DNA from: Streptomyces fulvorobeus
Lineage (GTDB): Bacteria; Actinomycetota; Actinomycetes; Streptomycetales; Streptomycetaceae
Direction: 5' to 3'
NCBI RefSeq assembly: GCF_013167895.1
Contig: NZ_BLWC01000001.1
Span: 2,542,001-2,606,000, forward strand
DNA length: 64,000 bases
The translations under genes and the position numbers were made by a program. The notes under the pieces were generated by a model. That model was given only the letters and a program-made list of their open reading frames with translations, was not told the DNA's origin and did not search any database. Positions 1 through 13,010 of this stretch are shown here, in pieces; the first letter of the stretch is position 1; the number at the start of each line of letters is the position of its first letter.

Positions 1-98
1 TATATCTCGTCCGGGCCCTGGCCTCCGGCTTCGGTGTCGACCATGACGTCGTCGGCAAGACCGTGTGGGCCGTCTTCACGAAACCAGCTCCTCCCTGA
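1..98 (+). CDS. C-terminal end of a HATPase-fold ATP-binding protein (partial)
   Basis: Only the last 31 codons are in the window, entering at the left edge and ending in TGA at 96-98. The readable end, YLVRALASGFGVDHDVVGKT followed by VWAVF, resembles the final part of Streptomyces HATPase_c proteins of the anti-sigma/SpoIIE-kinase type, where a G-L-x-L-V stretch precedes the last helix and GKTVWA forms the last strand. That family binds ATP and often phosphorylates or sequesters anti-sigma antagonists. No catalytic N- or G1-box lies inside the window, so the assignment rests on the tail alone. It converges on mfd, with a hairpin between them. Confidence 0.55.
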   Translation, partial: YLVRALASGFGVDHDVVGKTVWAVFTKPAPP

Positions 99-112
99 AC
101 TCACCCACGGAT

Positions 113-140
113 CGGCCCCGCCAGGACTCCGGCGGGGCCG
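113..140. terminator. Bidirectional hairpin between converging genes
   Basis: A perfect 10-bp GC stem (CGGCCCCGCC / GGCGGGGCCG) closes an 8-base loop. It lies 14 bases after the stop of the leftmost gene and 20 bases beyond the stop of mfd on the other strand, so it can serve both. There is no U-tract, as is usual for Streptomyces terminators. Confidence 0.7.
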
Positions 141-159
141 ACCGCCATCGCTCCGGGCT

Positions 160-3690
<3,531 letters not shown>

Positions 3691-3924
3691 GAAGGGCTTC
3701 CGTCCGGGGTACGGGGGTGTACTGGCAGCCGGCTGCTGCCAGGGGCGACGCGCCGTCCCCGGCCGGGGGCAGCGCGAAGGGCCCGGCACGTGGGACGGGC
3801 CGGGGTTCCAGACTACGACTCCCCTGCGACAGCCGCTCCCGCAGCCGCCTCGCGCCGGGGCCGGAACCGGCCACCGGTCAGCCGGACGCCGGTCCCGGAA
3901 CGGCCGGGTGGCGAGCCCGCGAAG

Positions 3925-3968
3925 CGGCCGGCCCCGGGACGTCCGGAGGGACGTCCCGGGGCCGGCCG
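3925..3968 (-). terminator. Strong hairpin terminator of the ABC transporter operon
   Basis: A perfect 20-bp stem beginning CGGCCGGCCCCGGG with a GGAG loop starts 23 bases past the stop of the ABC permease. It isolates that operon from mfd. The rest of the 300-base spacer 3691-3990 is GC-rich and shows no clear promoter to my eye. Confidence 0.85.
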
Positions 3969-3990
3969 CGTCACCCTGCTGCGGCCACCG

Positions 3991-6573
3991 TCACCCGTCG
4001 GTGGCGATCGCGTTCAGGACGTTCATCCGGCCCGCCCGGAAAGCGGGGACCAGTGCGGCGAACAGTCCGACGAAGGCCGAGGCGACGAAGACCGAGAGGA
4101 TCGTCGGCCACGGGATCTCCAGGACACCGAGACCTTCCAGGGCCAGCAGCTTCTGGGCCGAGGTGCCCCACCCCATGCCCAGGCCGAGGCCGAGCAGGGC
4201 TCCGAAGAGCGCGATGACCACGGACTCCAGCCGGATCATCCGGCGCAGCTGGCGGCGTGAGAGGCCGATGGCCCGCATGAGACCGATCTCGCGGGTCCGC
4301 TCGACCACCGACAGGGCGAGGGTGTTCACCACCCCGAGCACCGCGACGATGATCGCCAGGGCCAGCAGGCCGTACACGATGTTGAGCAGCTGGCCGATCT
4401 GGTCCTTGAGGTCCTGCTTGAAGTCCGCCTGGTTCTGCACCTTGTACTGCGGGTACTCGGCGAGCGAGCTCTTGAGGGCCGCGTACGCCTCCTTCTCCTC
4501 GCCGTCCCGCGCCGTGGCGAACATGAGCATGTTCTTCGGCATCCTGTCGGCGGGGACGTACTTCTCGGCGGTCCCGGTGTGGATGTACATCGCACCCTTG
4601 TCGACGTTGGTCTCGTCCGAGGTGATCGCGGCGACCTTCAGCTTCGCCGTCTCACCGGCCTTGAACGCGACCGTCATCTCGTCCCCGACCTTGATCCTGT
4701 GCCGGGTCGCGAAGTCGTCTCCGACCGACATGGAGTCCTCGCCGTACGCGGCGGCCAGATCGCCGGCGACGGTGGTGCGCCGCAGGTCGTCCCGGTACGT
4801 CGGGTCGGCGGCGACGACCTCCTCGTCCTCCGTCGTGCCGCCGGGGGCGGTCAGCTTCGCGCTGAGGACCTTGTACTGGGTGATGTGCTCCATCCCGGGC
4901 GCGCTCTCCATGGCCTGCGCGGCCTGCGGGACGATCAGCTGGCCGGTGGCCGACTGGACGATGAAGTCGGCGCCGACCGACCTGTCGAGCTCCTCGGTCG
5001 CGGAGGCCACCATCGAGGAACCGACGACCGAGAGACAGGCCACCAGGGCCAGGCCGATCATCAGGGCCGCGCCGGTCGCTCCCGTACGCCGCGGGTTGCG
5101 CAGCGCGTTGCGCTCCGCGAGCCGCCCGACCGGGCCGAACATCCGCAGCACGACCACGCTGAGCGCCCGCACCACGAACCCGGCGAGCAGCGGGCCGATC
5201 ACGACGAAGCCGATGAGGGTCAGGACGACGCCCAGGCCGAGGAAGAGCGAACCCTCGCTCGCCTTCGCGGCCCGCGTGGTCGCCCACAGGGCCGCGCCGC
5301 CGCCGAGGGTGAGCACCAGGCCGATGCCGGCCCGGACGCGGCCGGACCTGGAGTCCGCCGGGGTTCCGGCGTCGCGCAGGGCCGCCATCGGGGAGACCTT
5401 GCCGGCCCGGCGGGCGGGCACGTAGGCGGCGAGGACGGTGACGAAGACGCCGAGCACGAGCCCGAGGGCCGGGGTCGTCCAGGCGATGGTGAGGTCCTTG
5501 GTGGACAGCTCCATACCGACGGCGCCCATGAGCTTCATCAGGCCGACGGCGAGCCCGATGCCCGCACCGACCCCGAGGATCGAGCCGACGATCCCCAGGA
5601 GCACCGCTTCGACCAGCACCGACCGGTTGACCTGCTTGCGGCTGGAGCCGATGGCCCGCATCAGGCCGATCTCGCGGGTGCGCTGGGCCACCAGCATCGA
5701 GAAGGTGTTGACGATGAGGAAGATGCCGACGAGGAAGGCGATTCCGGCGAAGCCGAGCATCGCGTACTTCATCACGTCGAGGAAGGAGCCCATGGAGTCC
5801 TTGTTGGCCGCCGCGGCCTCGTCCTGGGTCTGGAGCTTGTAGGCCCCCGGGTCGCCCAGTGCGGCGGCGACGTCGTTCTTCAGCCGGGTGTCGGCCACGC
5901 CTGGTTCGGCGGCGACGGAGACGTGGGTGAAGACGTCGGCAGCGCCCAGCAGCTTCCGCTGGGCGGTGGCCGTGTCGAAGAAGACGACGGCCGCGCCCGG
6001 GTTGCTCACGGTGAAGGCGGCGATGCCGCTGATCCTCGCCGTGATGTCACCGGTGACCGCGACGGTGCGCAGCTCGTCACCGATCTCCAGGCCGTGCTTC
6101 TCCGCGGTGTCGGCGTCGACCATCACCTCGGTGGGGCCGCGCGGGGCGTGGCCGGAGGCGATCTCCATGGAACGCAGGTCGTTGCGCGTCCAGTTGGCGG
6201 CGATGGTGGGGGCACCCGTCTCGGAGCCCATGTTCTTGTTGTCGCCGTCGACGACCGTGACGGACAAGCTGGAGACACCGCCTTCGGCGTGCTCCACCCC
6301 GTCGGCCTTCTCGATCCGGTCGAGTACGGAGGCGGGCAGCGCTTCGGGCCTGCCGTTCTCCGGCAGGTCGTCGGCGTCACCGGCCGCCTTGGGGCTGACG
6401 GTGACGTCGGCCGCCGAAGCCGCGAAGAGCTTGTCGAACGTGGTGTTCATGGTGTCGGTGAAGACGAGCGTGCCGCACACGAACGCCACCGAGAGGAGGA
6501 CCGCGACGGCGGAGAGCGCCATGCGTCCCTTGTGCGCGAGGAAGTTGCGCGCCGAGGTCTTGAGGACGGTCAC
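3991..6573 (-). CDS. ABC transporter permease, MacB/FtsX type with two FtsX domains
   Basis: An 860-residue inner-membrane protein. An N-terminal hydrophobic helix (about 15-40) leads to a large extracytoplasmic MacB-like periplasmic core domain. A first FtsX unit follows (about 265-400, with the R-T-R-E-I-G-L-M-R-A-I-G signature), then a second extracytoplasmic domain and a second FtsX unit (about 740-860, with the same signature). Proteins of this layout act with a LolD/MacB-type ATPase to extract or export lipoproteins, peptides or antibiotics; the substrate cannot be read from sequence. The start ATG overlaps the stop of the upstream ATPase gene (ATGA), indicating translational coupling. 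A strong hairpin follows the stop. Confidence 0.93.
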   Translation of the reverse strand: MTVLKTSARNFLAHKGRMALSAVAVLLSVAFVCGTLVFTDTMNTTFDKLFAASAADVTVSPKAAGDADDLPENGRPEALPASVLDRIEKADGVEHAEGGVSSLSVTVVDGDNKNMGSETGAPTIAANWTRNDLRSMEIASGHAPRGPTEVMVDADTAEKHGLEIGDELRTVAVTGDITARISGIAAFTVSNPGAAVVFFDTATAQRKLLGAADVFTHVSVAAEPGVADTRLKNDVAAALGDPGAYKLQTQDEAAAANKDSMGSFLDVMKYAMLGFAGIAFLVGIFLIVNTFSMLVAQRTREIGLMRAIGSSRKQVNRSVLVEAVLLGIVGSILGVGAGIGLAVGLMKLMGAVGMELSTKDLTIAWTTPALGLVLGVFVTVLAAYVPARRAGKVSPMAALRDAGTPADSRSGRVRAGIGLVLTLGGGAALWATTRAAKASEGSLFLGLGVVLTLIGFVVIGPLLAGFVVRALSVVVLRMFGPVGRLAERNALRNPRRTGATGAALMIGLALVACLSVVGSSMVASATEELDRSVGADFIVQSATGQLIVPQAAQAMESAPGMEHITQYKVLSAKLTAPGGTTEDEEVVAADPTYRDDLRRTTVAGDLAAAYGEDSMSVGDDFATRHRIKVGDEMTVAFKAGETAKLKVAAITSDETNVDKGAMYIHTGTAEKYVPADRMPKNMLMFATARDGEEKEAYAALKSSLAEYPQYKVQNQADFKQDLKDQIGQLLNIVYGLLALAIIVAVLGVVNTLALSVVERTREIGLMRAIGLSRRQLRRMIRLESVVIALFGALLGLGLGMGWGTSAQKLLALEGLGVLEIPWPTILSVFVASAFVGLFAALVPAFRAGRMNVLNAIATDG

Positions 6574-7358
6574 GAGGTACGCCCCCGTGCGTCGAAGTGC
6601 TTCATGCGGTCGAGGACCTGGTCGGCGGTCGGGTTCAGCATCTCGTCGACGATGGAACCGTCCGCGAGATACAGCACCCGGTCCGCGTAGGAGGCCGCCA
6701 CCGGGTCGTGGGTGACCATGACGATGGTCTGGCCGAGGTCGTCGACGGACCTGCGCAGGAAGGACAGCACCTCGGCGCCGGCCCGTGAGTCCAGGTTGCC
6801 GGTGGGCTCGTCTCCGAAGATGATGTCCGGCTGCGAGGCGAGGGCGCGGGCCACCGCGACGCGCTGCTGCTGGCCGCCGGAGAGCTCGGTCGGCCGGTGC
6901 TTCAGCCGGTCGGAGAGGCCGACGGTCTCCACGACCTGGCGCAGCCAGGCGGCCTCGGGCCTGCGGCCCGCGATGTCCATCGGCAGCGTGATGTTCTCCA
7001 GCGCGTTGAGCGTCGGGAGCAGGTTGAACGCCTGGAAGATGAAGCCGATCCGGTCCCTGCGGAGCTGGGTGAGCTTCTTGTCCTTGAGCTTGGTGATCTC
7101 GGTCTCGTCGAGGTGGATCTCGCCGGAGGTCACCGTGTCGAGGCCGGCGAGGCAGTGCATGAGGGTCGACTTCCCCGAACCGGAAGGCCCCATGATCGCC
7201 GTGAACTGCCCGCGAGCGATGTCGACGTCGACATGGTCGAGTGCGACGACCCGGGTCTCCCCCGCCCCGTACGCCTTGACGACCTGGCGCGCTCGCGCAG
7301 CGACGGCCGTACGCCCTCCAGTGCCCCCGTGCCTGGGTTTGGTCACAGCCGTTGTCAC
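6570..7358 (-). CDS. ABC transporter ATP-binding protein, MacB/LolD family
   Basis: A 262-residue cytoplasmic ATPase that energises the adjoining FtsX-type permease. Visible motifs: Walker A GPSGSGKST near residue 57, ABC signature LSGGQQQR near 163, Walker B FGDEPTGNLD, and a switch histidine in MVTHDP. Length and spacing are typical of the family. An Arg/Gly-rich extension of about 30 residues precedes the domain. The start is GTG at 7358, supported by AGGAG at 7366-7370 seven bases upstream. It is the first gene of a two-gene operon overlapping by four bases. Confidence 0.94.
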   Translation of the reverse strand: MTTAVTKPRHGGTGGRTAVAARARQVVKAYGAGETRVVALDHVDVDIARGQFTAIMGPSGSGKSTLMHCLAGLDTVTSGEIHLDETEITKLKDKKLTQLRRDRIGFIFQAFNLLPTLNALENITLPMDIAGRRPEAAWLRQVVETVGLSDRLKHRPTELSGGQQQRVAVARALASQPDIIFGDEPTGNLDSRAGAEVLSFLRRSVDDLGQTIVMVTHDPVAASYADRVLYLADGSIVDEMLNPTADQVLDRMKHFDARGRTS

Positions 7359-7689
7359 GGTATTTCTCCTAAGTCGGTGGATGACTGGACGTCTCTGTGT
7401 ACGTCTTGAGTCTTTCGGGAGGAGGGGGTCCCGCGCGCTGGTGCCCGGCGCAGTCTTCGGGTGGGGTTTTCCCCACCCCGCCCTCTGCGGCCTGCCCGCC
7501 CCCCGCGGTGTATGACCACGGTAAAGAAGCGGCCCTCACCGCCACGTCCTCCGGCGGGAGGAACGACCCCTGGGCCCAACTGCGGAGCTACCCCTAGGGG
7601 TTTCCGCCTCCGGGAGGAGCCCCGGGTAGGGGGCGGACCGGGATTCCGGCGAACCGGCCCGCTCCTCCCCTCCCGTCGCGGGCGGGCGG
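7359..7689. other. Spacer between divergent ABC operon and MFS gene
   Basis: A 331-base divergent control region. It holds the ATPase RBS (AGGAG, 7366-7370), a near-palindrome CCGCGGT-N5-ACCACGG at 7503-7521 (six of seven base pairs) and a perfect 12-bp palindrome ACCCCTAGGGGT at 7590-7601 containing the rare CTAG tetramer. Either could be an operator. No convincing -10/-35 pair was found. Confidence 0.4.
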
Positions 7690-9399
7690 GTGAGACAGTG
7701 TTCCGGGAAATACATGCATGGGGAAAGGAAAATCGGTGACCGGCACGGGGGACGGAGACGTGGGCGCGGACGGCGCGAAAGACCTGAGAGGCAGGGAAGG
7801 CAGGGAAGGTACGGGAGGCAGGGGCACCCAGGGCACGGCGCCGGCGCTCCCGTCACCACCCGCCGAAGGCCCCGCCCCACCACACCCCGGGGCCGCCGCC
7901 CCGTCGTCGCCGCCCTCATGCTCGGCATGGCACTCGCCGCCATCGACGGCACGATCGTCTCCACCGCCGTCCCCCAGATCGTCGGCGACCTCGGCGGATT
8001 CGCCGTGTTCTCCTGGCTGTTCTCCGGCTATCTCCTGGCCGTGACCGTCACCCTCCCCGTCTACGGGAAGCTCTCCGACACCTTCGGCCGCAAACCGGTC
8101 CTGGTCGCCGGCATCGTCCTCTTCCTCGTCGGCTCGGTGCTCTGCGCCCTGGCCTGGAACATGGCGGCCCTGATCGCCTTCCGCGTCATCCAGGGCCTCG
8201 GCGGCGGCGCGCTCCAGGGCACGGTGCAGACCGTCGCGGCCGACCTCTACCCGCTCAGGGAACGCCCCAGGATCCAGGCGAAGCTGTCGACCGTGTGGGC
8301 CACGTCGGCGGTCGCGGGGCCGGCTGCCGGCGGGCTGCTCGCGACGTACGCGGACTGGCGCTGGATCTTCCTGATCAACCTGCCGGTCGGCGCCGTCGCG
8401 CTCTGGCTGGTCGTCCGGCACTTCCACGAACCGGCCCGCCCCCGCACCGGTGCCCCCCTGCGTATCGACTGGGCGGGCGCCCTCGCCGTCTTCGCGACCG
8501 GCGTCCTCCTGCTCACCGCGCTCGTCCAGGGCGGCGTCGCCTGGCCGTGGCTCTCGGCACCCTCGCTCGGGCTGCTGGGCGCGAGCGCCGCACTCGCCGC
8601 GCTCACCGTCGTCATCGAGCGGCGCGCCGCCGACCCGATCATCCCGGGCTGGGTCTGGAAGCGGCGCACCATCGCCTCCGTCAACCTGGCCCTCGGCGCG
8701 ATGGGGCTGCTCATGGTGGCCCCCACCGTGTTCCTTCCGACGTACGCCCAGTCGGTCCTGGGCCTCGGCCCGATCGCCGCCGGTTTCGTGCTCTCCGTCA
8801 TGACACTGAGCTGGCCGGTCTCGGCGGCCTTCTCCAACCGGGTCTACAACCGCATCGGCTTCCGGCTCACCGCCGTCATCGGCATGAGCGCCACCCTGCT
8901 GATCCTGCTCGCCTTCCCGCTGCTGCCGTATCCCGGCTCGGCCTGGCAGCCCGCCCTGATCATGCTGCTGCTCGGCGCGGCGCTCGGGCTGTTCCAGCTC
9001 CCGCTGATCGTCGGCGTCCAGTCCACGGTCGGCTGGTCCGAGCGCGGTACGACGACGGCCTCCGTACTGTTCTGCCGCCAGGTCGGCCAGAGTCTCGGCG
9101 CCGCGCTCTTCGGGGCCGTCGCCAACGGGGTGCTCGCCTCCCGGCTGGCCGACGCCCCGGTCACCGGGCTCCCCCGCGACCTGGACGCGATATCCCACGC
9201 GCTCGGCGATCCGGGCTCGCTCTCCGCCGAGGCGACGGACTACCTGCGGCGGGCCGTCGACGCGGCGGTCGACCACGTCTACCTCGGCGCCGCGGGGGCC
9301 GCCGCACTCGCCCTGCTGGTCCTCGTCTTCGTCACCCCGCGCCGCTTCCCGGTCCTGGACGAGGACACCGGCAACGCCACGCCGACAGCGCGCGGGTAG
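7690..9399 (+). CDS. MFS drug-efflux-type transporter, DHA2 (14-TM) family; N-terminus uncertain
   Basis: An integral membrane proton antiporter of the QacA/EmrB class. Helix 1 contains ALAAIDGTIVSTAVPQI, the DHA2 motif with acidic residue in TM1. Loop 2-3 carries YGKLSDTFGRK (motif A), and later GPAAGG resembles motif C. About 14 hydrophobic segments follow, ending near residue 555. The substrate is unknown. The start is unclear. The open frame reaches back to GTG 7690 or ATG 7714 through an Arg-rich stretch lacking a good RBS. A better signal is GTG 7736 preceded by AAAGGA, which lies one frame away and would need one extra base near the CCCCGGGG at 7885-7892. That version would be 554 residues. 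Confidence 0.88.
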   Translation: MRQCSGKYMHGERKIGDRHGGRRRGRGRRERPERQGRQGRYGRQGHPGHGAGAPVTTRRRPRPTTPRGRRPVVAALMLGMALAAIDGTIVSTAVPQIVGDLGGFAVFSWLFSGYLLAVTVTLPVYGKLSDTFGRKPVLVAGIVLFLVGSVLCALAWNMAALIAFRVIQGLGGGALQGTVQTVAADLYPLRERPRIQAKLSTVWATSAVAGPAAGGLLATYADWRWIFLINLPVGAVALWLVVRHFHEPARPRTGAPLRIDWAGALAVFATGVLLLTALVQGGVAWPWLSAPSLGLLGASAALAALTVVIERRAADPIIPGWVWKRRTIASVNLALGAMGLLMVAPTVFLPTYAQSVLGLGPIAAGFVLSVMTLSWPVSAAFSNRVYNRIGFRLTAVIGMSATLLILLAFPLLPYPGSAWQPALIMLLLGAALGLFQLPLIVGVQSTVGWSERGTTTASVLFCRQVGQSLGAALFGAVANGVLASRLADAPVTGLPRDLDAISHALGDPGSLSAEATDYLRRAVDAAVDHVYLGAAGAAALALLVLVFVTPRRFPVLDEDTGNATPTARG

Positions 9400-9412
9400 T
9401 CCGGACCCGGCC

Positions 9413-9446
9413 GCCCCGCCCCGGGACCCGGCTCCCCGGACGGGGC
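9413..9446. terminator. Imperfect hairpin between converging genes
   Basis: GCCCCG and CGGGGC arms at 9413-9418 and 9441-9446 bracket further partial pairing. They sit in the 53-base gap between the MFS stop and the stop of the coiled-coil gene on the other strand. A bidirectional terminator is likely but the stem is interrupted. Confidence 0.45.
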
Positions 9447-9452
9447 TGCGTC

Positions 9453-10352
9453 CTACTCCTCCCGCGCCCCCGGCCCTCCACGCCCGGTGAGCGCCGCGAG
9501 CGAGTTGCGTACGTGCGTCATGTGCGCCTGCGCCTCCTCGCGGCCCTCCTCGTGCTCCCGCAGAATCCGTTCCGTCTCCCGCACCACCCGCTCCTCGCGC
9601 ACCCGGGCTTCCGCGATCAGCTCGGCCGCCCGCGCCTCGGCGTCCTCCTGGCCGTGCCGGGCGGCCTCCTCGGCCTCAGCGAGCGCGCGTTTCGCCTCCG
9701 CCAGGACGGCCTCCGCCCGCTCGGCCAGCTCCGTCTCGCGCGCGAGAGCCACCGCCTCCCGTTCCGCCAGCTCCACCGCCGCCGCCTTCGACCGCTCGGA
9801 GTGCTCCTGCTCCTGGTGGGACAGCACGCCCGCCGTACGCCGCCGGGTCTCCGCCATCGCGTCGTCCGCGGCCCCGCGCACCTGGGCGGCCTCCTTGCGC
9901 GCGGCGGCCAGGGTCTCGTCGGCGGAGCGCCGGGCCTCGGTCAGCACCGCGAGAGCGTGTGCCTCGGCAGCCGCGCGCACCTTCTCGGCCTGCTCCCGGG
10001 CCGCCTCGCGCGCGGCCCGGCCCGCCGCGTCCGCCGCGTCCCGAAGCGCCTGCCCGTCCTCCTGGGCGGCACCCCGGGCGGCCTCCGCCTCGCTCTCCGC
10101 GAGCGCCAGGATCTGCTGGGCCCGCTCCCCGAGCGAGGCGTACGTCTGAGGAGCGAGCGAGGCGACGGCCTCGGCGAGCCGCGCCGACTCGGCCGCCAGT
10201 TCCCCGGCGAGATCCGTCAGCCGGGAGAACCGCTCGAAGGCGGCGTCGCGCTCCGCGGACAGGGCGGCCACGGTCCGGTCCACCTGCTCCGGACGGTATC
10301 CACGCCCCCTCACCCCGTCGAAGCCCTGCGCGGACCCCGGTGCAGCACTCAT
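9453..10352 (-). CDS. Long coiled-coil protein, DivIVA/FilP-like organisation
   Basis: This 299-residue protein is almost entirely Ala/Glu/Arg-rich heptad-type coiled coil from about residue 30 to 285. It has no membrane segment or enzymatic motif. The N-terminal GYRPEQVDRTVAALSAERD resembles the short lead segment of DivIVA-like and FilP/Scy-like Streptomyces filament proteins, which organise the hyphal tip and cytoskeleton. That link is inference from composition and this one motif; a general scaffold is equally possible. The start is ATG 10352 (MSAAPGSAQGF), with AAGG close upstream. A TTGACG hexamer lies about 50 bases upstream but no good -10 was seen. Confidence 0.75.
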   Translation of the reverse strand: MSAAPGSAQGFDGVRGRGYRPEQVDRTVAALSAERDAAFERFSRLTDLAGELAAESARLAEAVASLAPQTYASLGERAQQILALAESEAEAARGAAQEDGQALRDAADAAGRAAREAAREQAEKVRAAAEAHALAVLTEARRSADETLAAARKEAAQVRGAADDAMAETRRRTAGVLSHQEQEHSERSKAAAVELAEREAVALARETELAERAEAVLAEAKRALAEAEEAARHGQEDAEARAAELIAEARVREERVVRETERILREHEEGREEAQAHMTHVRNSLAALTGRGGPGAREE

Positions 10353-10486
10353 CCTTGAAGCCTCTCTCCGACACTCCGACACTCCGCCCACCGGCAATGC
10401 GTCAAGGGTGCGGCATTTGGTACGGAAGTCGGACTCGACCAGCCGTATTCAGGACGTAAGCGATGGGCATCACAGAGCCCGGACGG

Positions 10487-10522
10487 GGAGGCGCCGGCCC
10501 CTTCCGGGTACCGGGCACCTCC
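10487..10522 (-). terminator. Probable terminator downstream of the SUKH-4/deaminase gene
   Basis: GGAGGCGCCGG and CCGGGCACCTCC arms form an interrupted stem about 28 bases after the stop at 10550. No other transcript end is expected here, so it probably closes the SMI1/SUKH-4 operon. Confidence 0.5.
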
Positions 10523-10549
10523 TTCCGGCCTCTGCCACAACGGGACAGG

Positions 10550-13010
10550 TCAGAGCAGTCCGTCCCACATCTGCTCCAGCAGCACCGACCACCAGCTCTC
10601 CGGGGACGCGAGCGCCGCCGGATCGAGGGCCGCCAACTGTGCCTGGAAGTCGACGGTCCAGCGGCCCGCCTGTTCGGGGTCGAGCCCGAAGCGCAGCCGC
10701 CACATCCGGCCGAGCAACGCCATCGAGCGCACGAACTCCGGCAGCCCGGTGTTCACGAACTGCGGGGTCACCGACCGCCCGCCAGGACCCGCCTCGACCG
10801 GCACGGCCACGATGTTCGCCGTGCCGTACTGGACACAGACCGCCCGGCCGAAGTCGGTGCCCATCACGAGGTACGAGCCCGCGTCGGGGGCCGCCGGCAC
10901 CTGACGCTGCGCGGCCAGCTCGGCCAGCGTCGGCACCACCGGCTGACCCGGCTGCGCCCAGAAGAACGGCCCGAAATCGGCGGGCAGACCGGCCCACACC
11001 AGCGTCCGCCCCACGACCTCGGGCACACCCTGGCGGGAGACGGCCCGCTGATCGAAACGGAGCACGCCCCGCGGCCCGAAGACGTGCGCCAGCTCCTCCG
11101 CCAGCGCCTCGGGAGGCAGCGGAGCAGCGGGCTGCGTCTGCGGCAGAGGCGCCCGCACCGGAGCCGGCCGCGCCGGGCCGTCGGCCACCTGGTGGAGCTC
11201 GCCCTGATGCGTCAGCAGATGCCGCATGCCCTGCTGACGGCTCGTGTGGTCGGCACCGTACGGAGCGACGCTGGTGATCCGCACCTGCGGCCAGGTCTCA
11301 CGGATCATCCGCGCGCAGTAGCCGCCGGGCAGTTCGCACGACTCCAGTTCGGTGTGCAGCTCGATGACCTGCTGAGGCGGCACGTTCATGGCCCGCAGCT
11401 CGTGCAGCATCTGCCACTCGGGGTGCGGAGTGCCGGGCGCCGAGCGGCGGATCAGCTGCTGCTCACTGCCGTCGGGCGCGCGGAAGCGCAGCACGGCCTG
11501 GTAACCGGGCCCGACGGTCGGGACACCGATCGGCCGCTGCGGATAGCCGTACGCGGCGGGCGCCGGGACGTGCGGGTCCGGCGGCGGTACGGGACCGGGG
11601 GTTCCGCCCCCGGCATTCCGGGCGGACCGGGCGGGCCCGGGGGCCGGGGGGCGGCGGCAGCGCCGACACCCGGTCCGGCGAACATCGTCTGCGCGTGATG
11701 CACCCCGCCACCGGGCGGCGGCGTGGCACCACCGGGCGCACCGGGAGCCCCGGGCGGGCCCGGAAGGCCGGGGGGCCGGGGCGCGTTGTGCGCACCGGGT
11801 GCACCGGGCGGGCCGGGCGGGGCCGGGGGCCTGGGGCCGCCCAGGCTCGCGTCGGCGAACATCGTCTGCGCGTGGTGCACCCCGCCACCGGGCGGCGGCG
11901 TGGCACCACCGGGCGGACCAGGCGGACCGGGCGGCTGCGGTGCGCCGGGCGGGTCGAGCTGCTGGACGAGCCGGGTCGGTGCGTAACCACCCGCCGGAGC
12001 CCCGGGCGCACCCGGTCCGGAAGGCGGCGGCGTGGCTCCCGGACGCAGACCCGGGGTGCCGGGGGCACCGGCGGCGGCGGGGGCGTCGGGCCCGTCCCCC
12101 GCGCCCCGCGCGGGGGTACAGCGGCCTTGCCGGTGGCCAGGTCCGCGATGTCACCGGGACCGGTCGGCCCGGGCGCGGGCCCGTCCTGACCGGGTGCGCC
12201 GACAACCGGGGAGACCGCGGTCCTGGGCAGCCGGCTCCCACCGGGCATCAGCGCGGTCGGCGCCTCGGCAGGTACGACCGGTGACGGCGCCTCCTCGTCG
12301 TCGGCACCCGAGAGCGGCGGCGCGAACACGGTGACCGGCAGACCGACCGCACCCGCGTCGGGGTCGGCGTTGGTGTCGGTGCCCGCCCACGGCGTGGCCC
12401 CGGAGGGCACGCCGGACGGGGAAGCGGGCGGGGAAGCGGGCACACCGTCGGCAGCCGTCGGCTCGTGGTCGCCCTGACCGCCCGCGGCGGGCCGCGGCAG
12501 CGCCGGGCCCCCCGGTGAAGAAGCGCCACCCGGGGAAGCGGGCGCGGGTGCGGCGGGAGAGGGCCCGGCGTCCAGTGGGGTGGCCTGCGAAGGCGGGCCA
12601 CCCGCGTCTACTTCCGCGCGCCGGTCCGGGATGCCCACCCTGTCGGCGGCCTCCTGGAACCACTCGGGCGGGGTCAGCAGGAACGACGTCTGGTTCAGGT
12701 CGATCCGTTGCGCGGGCACCGCGGCGGCCGGCGCGTGCTCGGACCCGCCGTACTCCTCCTCGTACCGCCGGATCACCTCACCGACCGCGATCCCCGGCCA
12801 CAGCGTGGCCTCACCGCTGTCGCGGGCGATCACGAGCCGGTGGCGTCCGCCGTCGGAGACCGGGCCGTCCGCCCGGTCCTCGGCCCACACCACGAACCCC
12901 AGCTCGAACTCGCGTACGCACACCTCTCGGTGCTGGTACCCGGGCACATCGCCGTTGACCCACTCGTCCGCACGCTCCTGCGCCTGTGCGAAGGTCACCA
13001 TCGCGCTCAC
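10550..13010 (-). CDS. Imm35-like / collagen-like linker / nucleic-acid deaminase-fold / SUKH-4 protein (two apparent frameshifts)
   Basis: Read with one base restored at each of two G5 runs (12061-12065 and 11597-11601), this is one 820-residue protein. Residues 1-100 (MVTFAQAQERADEW onward) resemble Imm35/YrhB-type domains. A Pro/Ala-rich disordered stretch of about 200 residues follows, then collagen-like Gly-Pro-Pro repeats. Next is a deaminase-like domain with HPEWQML (HxE) and CELPGGYC (paired Cys), the expected zinc and proton-relay residues. The SUKH-4 C-terminus includes GSYLVMGTDFGRAVCV. Toxin-type and immunity-type modules in one chain are unusual. GTG 13010 overlaps the upstream stop as GTGA. 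No signal peptide or membrane segment is visible. Function is unknown. Confidence 0.75.
11676..11915 (-). repeat. 63-bp direct repeat inside the collagen-like linker
   Basis: Copies at 11853-11915 and 11676-11738 are 177 bases (59 codons) apart and differ at one position, a silent His CAC/CAT change. Each encodes PGGATPPPGGGVHHAQTMFA. The near identity at DNA level suggests recent duplication or gene conversion within the linker. Confidence 0.85.

Noticed and set aside
11452..12180. Gly/Pro-rich repeats considered as CRISPR or satellite array
   Set aside because: Period is three codons with coding bias on one strand, and the frame joins two domains of one protein; no spacer-repeat pattern.
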